From CALBJU01 sp965247125 (lineage in GTDB: Bacteria; Bacteroidota; Rhodothermia; Rhodothermales; UBA10348): DNA of 64,000 bases. The position numbers and the translations under genes were made by a program. Location of the stretch: contig CBDFGO010000003.1 in assembly GCA_965247125.1 (NCBI GenBank), forward strand, positions 310,001 through 374,000. Direction: 5' to 3'. A model generated the notes under the pieces. That model had not been told where the DNA came from, made no database searches, and was given only the letters and a program-made list of their open reading frames with translations. This document shows, one piece after another, positions 8,966 to 16,868 of the stretch (within the stretch, counting starts at the first letter, position 1; each line of letters opens with the position of its first letter).

Positions 8966-9712
8966 TCAGGAGAGTGCTTCGATGGTCAAATCGTCCATTT
9001 CCAATGTAGAATATACGGCCTGCACATCCTGGTGCTCATCGAGCAGTTCCAGTAGCTTTCCCACCGACCGGGCAGCTGAAGGATCCAGTTTTGTTGTTGT
9101 TGTTGGAAAACGCGCGAGAGAAGCTTCGTTGATTTCGATGGACGCGCCTTCCAGTACTGCCTGCACAGAGCCGAATGCTTCAACCGGCGTGGTGACGAGA
9201 AAGACGTCGTCGTCCTGAGTCAGATCTTCTGCACCGGCATCCACCACCAGTTCGAACAGCGTCATCTCGTCATTTTCGGCAGCCGGGATCTCGAAGACTC
9301 CTTTTCGCTCGAACAGGAATGCTACCGTCCCATTCTGACCCAGACTCCCGCCGTACTTGCCGAACAGATGCCGCACATCGGCAACGGTTCGATTGGTATT
9401 GTCAGTGAGGGCATCGATAAAAATCGCAATGCCATGTGGGCCGTAGCCTTCATAGGCCATCTCAACATAATCGGAACCCTGTATTTCACCCGTACCGCGC
9501 TTGATGGCGCGTACAATATTGTCCTTGGGCATGTTCTCGGACTTTGCCTTTTCTATCGAAAGGGCAAGCCTGGGATTCATGCTGGAGTCACCTCCGCCTT
9601 CCCGGGCAGCCACCATGATATCTCGAGTGACGCGCGCCCAGCTCTTCGAACGACGGGCGTCCGTAACCGCCTTTTGGCGTTTTATTTTTGACCACTTACT
9701 GTGGCCTGACAT
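8966..9712 (-). CDS. YebC/PmpR family protein (Tac1-like)
   Basis: 248-residue member of the YebC/PmpR family with the invariant N-terminus MSGHSKWSKIKRQKAVTDA and the central GYGPHGIAIFIDALTDN segment. The family was long annotated as transcriptional regulators, and some members are now linked to translation of difficult nascent peptides. It is transcribed just before ruvC. A 235-base divergent region to miaB holds the promoters. Confidence 0.95.
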   Translation of the reverse strand: MSGHSKWSKIKRQKAVTDARRSKSWARVTRDIMVAAREGGGDSSMNPRLALSIEKAKSENMPKDNIVRAIKRGTGEIQGSDYVEMAYEGYGPHGIAIFIDALTDNTNRTVADVRHLFGKYGGSLGQNGTVAFLFERKGVFEIPAAENDEMTLFELVVDAGAEDLTQDDDVFLVTTPVEAFGSVQAVLEGASIEINEASLARFPTTTTKLDPSAARSVGKLLELLDEHQDVQAVYSTLEMDDLTIEALS

Positions 9713-9815
9713 GATTTGGACTTCTTTGGTGGTGACCGAACGGGTACGGTATACGCCGTCGTTGAGGTGGCGGTTCGAATTTTTGGTCGGTCTGGTGTAT
9801 AGTGGGAGGAACCTG

Positions 9816-9832
9816 ACATTTTGTCGGGTATT
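9816..9832. promoter_or_regulatory. Small hairpin in yebC-miaB divergent spacer
   Basis: CCTGACA-TTT-TGTCGGG forms a 7-pair stem with one G-T wobble and a 3-base loop, within the 235-base spacer between divergent yebC and miaB. There is no T-run after it, so it is more likely a regulatory or transcript-leader structure than a terminator. Confidence 0.3.
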
Positions 9833-9947
9833 TCATCATGATACCGTGAACAATGGTCGTTTTCAGGGGTTGCACGGCTCTGGAAAACCAAAAAGCGACA
9901 AAAAGGCACTATCCTAGTGCACCTCCACCCATCCGCTAACTATTATT

Positions 9948-11357
9948 TTGCAGCCGATTTCGGACATACCGATCCTGGATGATCTGGATGCACCCAAACA
10001 GGTTTCGGTGACATCGAAGGGCAGTCAGCAAGTCTATCTGGAGACCTATGGTTGTCAGATGAACGTTTCCGACTCAGAGATCATAGCAGCGGTTCTTCGG
10101 GAGAGTGGATACGGACTCACTCGCGACATAGAAGAAGCAGACATTGTTCTGATCAATACCTGCGCTATCCGCGAGAACGCTGAGCAGAAAGTGCGTCGCC
10201 GCCTAGCTGAATTACGCGCGCACAAAACCCGAGTCAATCCGAATCTGAAGCTCGGTGTGATGGGTTGTATGGCCGAGCGTCTGCGACACAAATTGCTTGA
10301 AGAAGAACAGCTGGTTGACCTGGTCGTCGGTCCAGACGCGTATCGAGATTTACCCAATCTACTTTCCACCGCGGCCGATACGGGGCAGGCTGCGGTGAAC
10401 GTGCAGCTCTCCAGAGAAGAGACCTACGATGACATTGCGCCGGTTCGGTATGCTTCCAACGGAGTGACCGCATACGTGTCCATCATGCGGGGGTGCGACA
10501 ACATGTGCTCTTTTTGCGTTGTGCCGTTTACCCGTGGAAGGGAGAGAAGCCGCGGAGTATTCAGCATTATTTCTGAGTGCGAGCAGCTTGTTCAGGAAGG
10601 CTTTAAAGAAGTCACGGTCCTCGGGCAAAACGTCAATTCGTATCGGGATGGCCATAATGGTACGAGCGTCGATTTTGCTGAACTGATGTACCGCATCAGT
10701 CAGGTTTCGCCCGATCTGCGTATCCGGTATTCCACCTCACATCCCAAAGACTGCTCAGACGAGCTTCTACAGGTCCACGCCGAACAAACCAACGTGTGCA
10801 ATTACATCCACCTTCCCGTTCAACACGGGAATACTGAGATGCTCCAGCGCATGAAACGCACGTACTCGCGCGAGCATTACCTCGCCCTCATCGAGCGAGC
10901 CAGAAAGATTGTGCCGGGCGTCTCACTTTCTACGGATCTGATCGCGGGATTCTGCGATGAAACCGAGGACGAGCATCGGGACACACTTTCTCTGATGAAA
11001 TTGGTGCGCTATGATCATGCCTACATGTTCATGTATTCCGAGCGACCCGATACTTACGCCGCTCGCAAGTTCACGGACAATGTGGAGGAAGATGTTAAGA
11101 AAAGACGTCTCCAGGATATCATTCGACTTCAGTCCGACATTTCTCTTGAGCTCAACGAGGCGGAAATCGGGAGTGAACACATCGTTCTCGTCGAAGGGAC
11201 CAGTCGAAGAAGAGAGGATCAACTATCGGGTCGGACTGACACGAATAAGATGACAGTTTTTGATCGACGCGATTATGCTAAGGGTGATTACGTACGGGTT
11301 CGAATAACAGACTGTACCTCAGCCACTCTGATCGCTGAGCCTATCGGTCGGGCGTAG
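9948..11357 (+). CDS. miaB: tRNA-2-methylthio-N6-dimethylallyladenosine synthase MiaB
   Basis: Radical-SAM methylthiotransferase that modifies i6A37 of tRNAs reading UNN codons. Its N-terminal UPF0004 domain has three cluster cysteines (YGCQMN, INTCAIR, MGCMAER). The radical-SAM motif is CDNMCSFC with PFTRGRERSR after it, and a C-terminal TRAM domain contains GRTDTNKMTVF. No ATG precedes the first conserved motif, so TTG at 9948 is the likely start (469 residues). It is followed 11 bases later by the sigma-54 activator. Confidence 0.95.
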   Translation: MQPISDIPILDDLDAPKQVSVTSKGSQQVYLETYGCQMNVSDSEIIAAVLRESGYGLTRDIEEADIVLINTCAIRENAEQKVRRRLAELRAHKTRVNPNLKLGVMGCMAERLRHKLLEEEQLVDLVVGPDAYRDLPNLLSTAADTGQAAVNVQLSREETYDDIAPVRYASNGVTAYVSIMRGCDNMCSFCVVPFTRGRERSRGVFSIISECEQLVQEGFKEVTVLGQNVNSYRDGHNGTSVDFAELMYRISQVSPDLRIRYSTSHPKDCSDELLQVHAEQTNVCNYIHLPVQHGNTEMLQRMKRTYSREHYLALIERARKIVPGVSLSTDLIAGFCDETEDEHRDTLSLMKLVRYDHAYMFMYSERPDTYAARKFTDNVEEDVKKRRLQDIIRLQSDISLELNEAEIGSEHIVLVEGTSRRREDQLSGRTDTNKMTVFDRRDYAKGDYVRVRITDCTSATLIAEPIGRA

Positions 11358-11368
11358 AGGGCGGCACT

Positions 11369-12622
11369 ATGGACAGACAATCCATGCAGGAACGATTCGG
11401 CATCATCGGAAACTCATCCGCTGTGCGGCAGGCCCTCGACCGAGTCAGGCAGATAGCGGGAACCGATATTACGGTGCTCATTGAGGGAGAAAGCGGTGTC
11501 GGAAAGGAATTGTTCGCCCAGGCAATCCACGAAACCAGTTCTCGTCGACACAAGTCCATGCTGATCATGAACTGTGGCGCGATACCGGAGGGTTTGATCG
11601 AGTCCGAACTGTTCGGCGCAGAAAAGGGGGCTTACACCGGAGCAGTGGAGCGTCGGACCGGATATTTCGAAGATGCGGATGGCGGCACGATCGTTCTCGA
11701 TGAGATCGGAGAGATGCCGTTGAGTGCCCAGGTCAGGCTGCTTCGCGTCCTGGAAACGGGTGAATTTCGTCGCGTAGGATCTACGCGTAGTCAGAAAACC
11801 AATGTCCGAATCATTGCAGCAACCAACAAGGATCTCGCTCGTCAGGTCGAGACGGGTAGATTCCGGGAAGATCTCTATTATCGATTGAGCACGGTCGTAT
11901 TGCACGTTCCACCCCTGCGCGACCGAAAGGAAGATATCTTGCCGATATTCGAGCATTTTCAGCATCGATTCGCCCAGCAATACAATTCATCCGCCCCCAG
12001 ACTCGATTTAAGTGCGCGGGAATTGCTGCTGCGGTACCGCTGGCCCGGCAATATTCGTGAACTTCGGAACGTGGCCGAACAGACGGTAGTCCTGCTCCAG
12101 AGAGACTCGATATCTTCGGAGGATCTTCGCCCAAACCTCCGCGGTGTTTCGGCAGCCGGTAGCGGAGTGGGACTGGTCCCGCTGGCAGGTGGCGGCGGCT
12201 CCACCGAAGAACCTGCCGGCGCCAGAGAGAGGGAGCTGATCTATCGCGCCCTGCTCGAAATGCGGGGAGAGGTGAAGGAACTCAAAGAGCAGATCGCAGC
12301 CCTTGTGGCGGCCACCAGAACGGGGATGCCATCGGTGCAGGATCCAAGCAGGCTTCTGGTGATGCACGAGGAGACCGGAAACGGCGGATCGTTCATCGAA
12401 GATGCCCCCTACGAGTTCGAACCGAGTGCTGATTATACACCCGCAGAGGAAGAGCCGGACTCGAAGATGCCCACACTCGAGGATGCGGAGCGAACGCTCA
12501 TTTTGAGCGCACTCAAACGGTTTGAAAATAACAGGCGCCAGACGGCGGAAGCACTTGGCATAAGCGAGCGAACGCTGTATCGTAAGCTGAAAGAAATTGA
12601 GGCTTCTGAGTCCCTTGACTGA
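11369..12622 (+). CDS. Sigma-54-dependent transcriptional activator without receiver domain
   Basis: Bacterial enhancer-binding protein of 417 residues that remodels sigma-54 RNA polymerase by ATP hydrolysis. The AAA+ domain begins almost at residue 1: Walker A GESGVGKE near residue 34, the sigma-54 contact loop as GAYTGA near residue 88, Walker B IVLDEIGEMP, and VRIIAATN. A variable acidic linker at about 270-370 leads to a Fis-type helix-turn-helix (RRQTAEALGISERTLYRKL). There is no phospho-acceptor or sensory domain, so activity must be set by level or a partner. It overlaps lptE by 26 bases. Confidence 0.95.
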   Translation: MDRQSMQERFGIIGNSSAVRQALDRVRQIAGTDITVLIEGESGVGKELFAQAIHETSSRRHKSMLIMNCGAIPEGLIESELFGAEKGAYTGAVERRTGYFEDADGGTIVLDEIGEMPLSAQVRLLRVLETGEFRRVGSTRSQKTNVRIIAATNKDLARQVETGRFREDLYYRLSTVVLHVPPLRDRKEDILPIFEHFQHRFAQQYNSSAPRLDLSARELLLRYRWPGNIRELRNVAEQTVVLLQRDSISSEDLRPNLRGVSAAGSGVGLVPLAGGGGSTEEPAGARERELIYRALLEMRGEVKELKEQIAALVAATRTGMPSVQDPSRLLVMHEETGNGGSFIEDAPYEFEPSADYTPAEEEPDSKMPTLEDAERTLILSALKRFENNRRQTAEALGISERTLYRKLKEIEASESLD

Positions 12623-13121
12623 CCTGCGATCATCTTTTGTGATACTTGTCATTTCGATTCTTGTGTCGGGATGTGCCTACTACAGCTTTACGGGTGCGAG
12701 TATTCCTGAACACCTGGCAACAGTGGCCATTCCTCTAGTCGAGGACAACACCGTCTCCACGGTAAGTGGTATGGACGCTGAGATGACACAGCTTCTCATC
12801 GATCGGTTTGTGCGCCAGACCAGGCTTTCCCTCGATCAGAGCGAAACATCTGCAGATGCCCTGCTGATGGTGGTGATAACGAGGTATTCAAACCAGCCTA
12901 CTTCTGTATCGGGAAACGAGCAGGCGACCCGAAATCGTGTGACCATTGGCGCGCGCGTTGTGTACACGGATCAAGCCATGACTCAGGAGCTTTTCAGCCG
13001 GACATTCTCGGCCTATGAGGAATACGATCCGTTCGATCCCAGCCAGGAGGAAATCGCCGCATTCGCCGCACTAGAAAAAATCGCGGACGATGTGTTCACT
13101 GCTGCTACCTCAAACTGGTAG
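12597..13121 (+). CDS. lptE: LptE-family LPS assembly lipoprotein
   Basis: Outer-membrane lipoprotein that partners LptD in lipopolysaccharide insertion. The 174-residue frame has a signal peptide ending in a lipobox (ISILVSGC, Cys about residue 26) followed by YYSFTGASIPEHLATVAIP, the pattern of LptE-like proteins in this group. Starts are TTG 12597 or TTG 12615; both overlap or touch the end of the activator gene, implying translational coupling. The family is very divergent, so assignment rests on signal, length and opening motif. Confidence 0.8.
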   Translation: MRLLSPLTDLRSSFVILVISILVSGCAYYSFTGASIPEHLATVAIPLVEDNTVSTVSGMDAEMTQLLIDRFVRQTRLSLDQSETSADALLMVVITRYSNQPTSVSGNEQATRNRVTIGARVVYTDQAMTQELFSRTFSAYEEYDPFDPSQEEIAAFAALEKIADDVFTAATSNW

Positions 13122-13164
13122 TTGGACGTATCTTGACCCAGATTCAAGACCCTAATATCCAATA

Positions 13165-13863
13165 ATGTCCATTCCTGACATACAGCAAGCTGCAGATCTG
13201 CTCAGATCGGGGCAACTGGTCGATGCTCGGATGATGCTGCAAAATTTGTTGCATCAGGTGCCGAGTCATCTCTCGGCGCGGGTGCTGCTGGCACGCCTGA
13301 ATGAAGCCGAGGGCGATGACGATGCCGCGCTGACAATCTGGAAACAAGCGGCTTTTCTGTGTCCAGGAAATATCGTGATAGAAAAAGGTCTCAGGGAAGC
13401 AATCCTGAACAAACAATTCGGGCGGCAGGTCGCGATTGTCATTCCGAAATGGGACTCGGACGAAGATTCCCAGTCTGAACCACTAGGTGTTGCGGTCAGG
13501 GTATCTCCGCTTGAGCCGCCGCTACCCTCCGCGATTTGGGTAGCTCCCTCAGAGCCTTCCAAGACGACGGAAGGGGCGGAGGACGAGAAGGAGGCTATAC
13601 CTGAATTCCAGGATCTGGATAAGCTGATTCAGGAGCTCGAGTCGGCTTCAATTGTGCCAAATCCAGATATTCCCATGCTCACGGACGAGGATCTGGAGCA
13701 GGACCTGGAGGATGTCGTTTCGGAGACGCTCGCACGTATCTATGCCAATCAAAGTTATTACCAAGAGGCATCGGCGGTCTACAAGAAGCTCGCAAAACAG
13801 AAACCGGACCGGGCCGAGGAGTTTCTGAAGAGGGCTGCTGAACTGAACCAAAAGTCTTCCTGA
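13165..13863 (+). CDS. TPR-repeat protein of unknown function
   Basis: 232 residues with tetratricopeptide-like helices at both ends: residues 5-70 (AADLLRSGQLVDARMMLQNL, ALTIWKQAAFLCP) and 175-230 (LARIYANQSYYQEASAVYKKL). A Pro/Glu-rich stretch of about 100 residues lies between. No signal peptide. It sits between lptE and anmK, all on the same strand with short gaps, so an envelope-related scaffolding role is possible but unproven. Confidence 0.8.
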   Translation: MSIPDIQQAADLLRSGQLVDARMMLQNLLHQVPSHLSARVLLARLNEAEGDDDAALTIWKQAAFLCPGNIVIEKGLREAILNKQFGRQVAIVIPKWDSDEDSQSEPLGVAVRVSPLEPPLPSAIWVAPSEPSKTTEGAEDEKEAIPEFQDLDKLIQELESASIVPNPDIPMLTDEDLEQDLEDVVSETLARIYANQSYYQEASAVYKKLAKQKPDRAEEFLKRAAELNQKSS

Positions 13864-13881
13864 CAACCCAGGCTCTCCTGC

Positions 13882-15021
13882 ATGCAGCACACCGACGCGA
13901 GAACGGTCATTGGTCTGATGTCCGGAACCAGTCTGGATGGTGTGGATGTCGCTGTGGTCCGTTGTTCGGGCACCGCTTCAAATCTTCGTGCATCCAGCGA
14001 AGTCTTTTCGACTATTGCCTTTTCAGATGAGCTGAGGGCCGATCTGCTCAATCTGAGTGAGGCAAGCGGTTCATCCATTTCGAGTGTTGCCGAGCTGAAT
14101 GCACGCCTCGCGAGCACGTACAATGATGCGATCCGACTCGTATGCAGCGACCATGACATCCCAGTCCATGATATCGACGCAGTTGGATCTCACGGGCAGA
14201 CCATTCACCATGACCCGGCCAGCGGGTCGACCTTGCAGATCGGGGACCCAGCCATCCTGGCTCAACTGTTGGGAAAAACAGTAGTCGGAGATTTTCGACA
14301 GGCCGACGTTGCGCTGGGAGGACAGGGTGCACCTCTTGTCCCATATCTCGATTGGGCGCTGTTTTCTTCTCGAGAGGAAGATCGGGTGCTGCTCAATCTC
14401 GGAGGAATTGCAAATCTTACGTCACTTCCAGCTGGCTGTGAACGCGACGACGTGGTAGCGTTCGATACGGGTCCCGCAAACATGGTATTGGATGGACTCG
14501 CAACTCTACTCTTTGGTCGCAACTATGATGAGGGTGGTCTCATCGCTCTCAGAGGGTCACCGGATAGAGATGTCGTGTCGAAATTGATGGAACATCCCTT
14601 TTTTAGACAGGCACCTCCGAAGTCTACCGGACGAGAGCTGTTTGGTGTCGCCTACATCGAGTCCTTTCTGGGTGAAACGAGCCACCTGGACGACGATTCA
14701 AAGATGGCAACCGCGGCTCTACTGACGTCTTTTTCGATTGCCCGTGCCCTTCAGAACTTTCTTGGAGGGTTTCCCGACAAATTGATCGTGTCGGGTGGGG
14801 GTCTGCATAACCAGGCGATCATGAGGGGGCTCGAAGCGCAGTTACCCTCCGTGCTCGTTCAATCGCTTGCCGCGTACGGGATGGACCCCGATGCGAAGGA
14901 GGCCATCTGCTTTGCGCTTCTCGCCCACGAGGCCCTCAACGGCGTGTCAACGGGAATGCCGTCGGTCACGGGAGCGAGGGGACGTGCGTTTTTGGGAAAG
15001 ATCTGTTATGCAGGGACATAA
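13882..15021 (+). CDS. anmK: Anhydro-N-acetylmuramic acid kinase
   Basis: Kinase that opens the 1,6-anhydro ring of anhydro-MurNAc and phosphorylates it, feeding peptidoglycan recycling. At 379 residues it is of normal size. Recognisable segments are the phosphate-binding start IGLMSGTSLDGVDVAV, the catalytic-site GSHGQTIHH, IGDPAILAQL, and FRQADVALGGQGAPLVP. Adenine-side loops appear as FDTGPANMVLD and IVSGGGLHN. A NagZ-like hydrolase that would act earlier in the same pathway is encoded at 37895-39562. Confidence 0.96.
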   Translation: MQHTDARTVIGLMSGTSLDGVDVAVVRCSGTASNLRASSEVFSTIAFSDELRADLLNLSEASGSSISSVAELNARLASTYNDAIRLVCSDHDIPVHDIDAVGSHGQTIHHDPASGSTLQIGDPAILAQLLGKTVVGDFRQADVALGGQGAPLVPYLDWALFSSREEDRVLLNLGGIANLTSLPAGCERDDVVAFDTGPANMVLDGLATLLFGRNYDEGGLIALRGSPDRDVVSKLMEHPFFRQAPPKSTGRELFGVAYIESFLGETSHLDDDSKMATAALLTSFSIARALQNFLGGFPDKLIVSGGGLHNQAIMRGLEAQLPSVLVQSLAAYGMDPDAKEAICFALLAHEALNGVSTGMPSVTGARGRAFLGKICYAGT

Positions 15022-15121
15022 GAATGCATGTCGGCGTTCTGCGCTTCGCCCGGGCAAGAATCGCCCCATGACAGGCAATCCATGACGTATTTTGCTTTTT
15101 CATCATCAGATCTCGCAGATC

Positions 15122-16207
15122 ATGAGTGAACAATTCACCCCCATCGCTTCTATCGGAGAGTTCGGTCTCATTGATCGAATGGTCGAGCGGCTGGCTGACG
15201 TGCCCAGATCGGAAGATCTCATCGAAGGTATCGGCGATGACGCCGCAGTCTACCGCGCCGGCGGCGACATGCTGCACGTTCTCACCACGGATGCCCTTAT
15301 CGAAGGGGTACATTTTGATCGGTCGTTCATCCCGATGCAGTTTCTGGGATTCAAATCGATCTCTGTGAACGTGAGTGATGTCGCGGCGATGAATGCCACT
15401 CCGCTCTACGCCACGGTTTCGATTGGAATGCCGCGAAATCTATCGGTCGAAATGCTCGACGGTCTGTACGACGGGATGGCGCAGGCGTGCAAGATGTACA
15501 ATATGGAACTGGTCGGTGGTGATTCCTCCACGTCGCACGCTCTTTATATCTCAATAAGCATTGTCGGCCAGGTCCATGAACGTGATGTTGTGTTCCGGCG
15601 TGGCGCGAGTGTAGGCGACTATCTGTGTGTGACGGGGGACGTCGGAGGCGCCTACGCGGGGTTGAAGGTTTTGCTTGATCAGCGCAAGGCTCAGATCGAA
15701 CTCGGCGATCAGTATGAACCAGAACTCGATGCACACCAGTATGTTATCAGGCGCCAGCTTCGTCCTACGGCTCGAGTCGATATGGTAGAGGCGTTTCGCA
15801 GTGCCGGGCTAAAGCCAACTTCGATGATAGATGTATCCGACGGCTTAGCCTCCGAAGTAAATCATATTGCGAGACGAAGTGGAGTGGGAGCCACCGTTCG
15901 AATTCCCGCATTACCGTTCGACCCCGAAACGCGCGCTGTAGCCGATCAATATCTGGACGAAATCGATGCCTATGCGTTGTTCGGAGGTGAGGACTACGAG
16001 CTGCTCTTCACGGTCAGCCCCGGAGACGTTGACAAAGTGGATGCACTCGAGGGATGCTCGGTCATTGGCAATATCGAGGAGTCGCCCAAGGGAGTACGGG
16101 CCATGAGTCCGGAAACCGGCTTGATGCCGCTTCATCCGACCGGGTACGAGCATTTTGATCCCGGAGCGGAGTCGCCCGAGTTCAATTTTTCGGTCGACGA
16201 CGACTGA
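15122..16207 (+). CDS. thiL: Thiamine-monophosphate kinase
   Basis: ATP-dependent kinase making thiamine diphosphate, the last step of the pathway. The protein (361 residues from ATG 15122, MSEQFTPIASIGEF) shows GIGDDAAVY, the metal-binding TTDALIEGVHFD, NVSDVAAMNATP, VGGDSS and the C-terminal GGEDYELLFTV, all characteristic of ThiL. An in-frame TTG at 15092 would add ten residues without family support. No TPP riboswitch is visible upstream. Confidence 0.95.
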   Translation: MSEQFTPIASIGEFGLIDRMVERLADVPRSEDLIEGIGDDAAVYRAGGDMLHVLTTDALIEGVHFDRSFIPMQFLGFKSISVNVSDVAAMNATPLYATVSIGMPRNLSVEMLDGLYDGMAQACKMYNMELVGGDSSTSHALYISISIVGQVHERDVVFRRGASVGDYLCVTGDVGGAYAGLKVLLDQRKAQIELGDQYEPELDAHQYVIRRQLRPTARVDMVEAFRSAGLKPTSMIDVSDGLASEVNHIARRSGVGATVRIPALPFDPETRAVADQYLDEIDAYALFGGEDYELLFTVSPGDVDKVDALEGCSVIGNIEESPKGVRAMSPETGLMPLHPTGYEHFDPGAESPEFNFSVDDD

Positions 16208-16321
16208 ATACATCCGGATGCCGAGGCCGGGTGAGGCGACAACAACCATGTCCCAGGTCGGCAACCTTAGTATGCGGAGGGGGTCTATACGGGCACACAC
16301 CGGTGATCTCAATTGAATTCG

Positions 16322-16783
16322 ATGCGTTTTCTCTGCTCCCTGATAGTGTTGTTGACCTGCCTGGCTTCCCTCGTCAGCGCACAGGATTTACTACCACCAC
16401 CACCGCCGAGCCTCGAACAGAGCCACGCCACGGTCGCGCTGCCACCAGAACTGGAGCGGGTGCTTCGGGACTACGAAGCGGGTTGGCGGAGTCGCGATTC
16501 CGACGCCCTTGCCGAGCTGTTCACCCCCGACGGATTTATACTGAGACCCAGACACGCGCCAGTGCGGGGACGTGAGGCCATTGCAAGGGCGTATCGAAAT
16601 TCTGGAGGCGCACTTGCATTACGAGCCCTCGAATTCTCTCAAGCCGACTCCGTCGGTTATATAATTGGGGGCTATGGAAGCAACAAGGGCGATCCTGACG
16701 GCGGCAAGTTTATTCTGACGCTCAGGAAGTTATCCGACGGCCGATGGTACATTTCAGCCGATATGGATAATTCCAACCGCTAG
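16322..16783 (+). CDS. Secreted SnoaL/DUF4440-like protein
   Basis: 153-residue protein with a clear signal peptide (MRFLCSLIVLLTCLASLVSA) and a mature domain of the NTF2-like/SnoaL/DUF4440 type: LRDYEAGWRSRDSDALAELF, a GFILRPRH strand, VRGREAIARAYRNSGG, and a final LRKLSDGRWYISADMDNSN. Such folds bind small ligands or act as simple enzymes; the substrate is not inferable. ATG 16322 is preferred over TTG 16313 because it opens the signal peptide directly. It is convergent with the next gene. Confidence 0.85.
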   Translation: MRFLCSLIVLLTCLASLVSAQDLLPPPPPSLEQSHATVALPPELERVLRDYEAGWRSRDSDALAELFTPDGFILRPRHAPVRGREAIARAYRNSGGALALRALEFSQADSVGYIIGGYGSNKGDPDGGKFILTLRKLSDGRWYISADMDNSNR

Positions 16784-16868
16784 GTCAATTCGCGGTCTCG
16801 ACCGTGGGATCAGAAGGCAATCGCTCCGTCGAGTGAACCTGCCGGGAGGTATGGCGCAGGGAAAAGGT

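Noticed and set aside
13900..16200. TPP riboswitch upstream of thiL
   Set aside because: No THI-box-like CUGAGA/ACCUGA pair is seen in the short gap after anmK.
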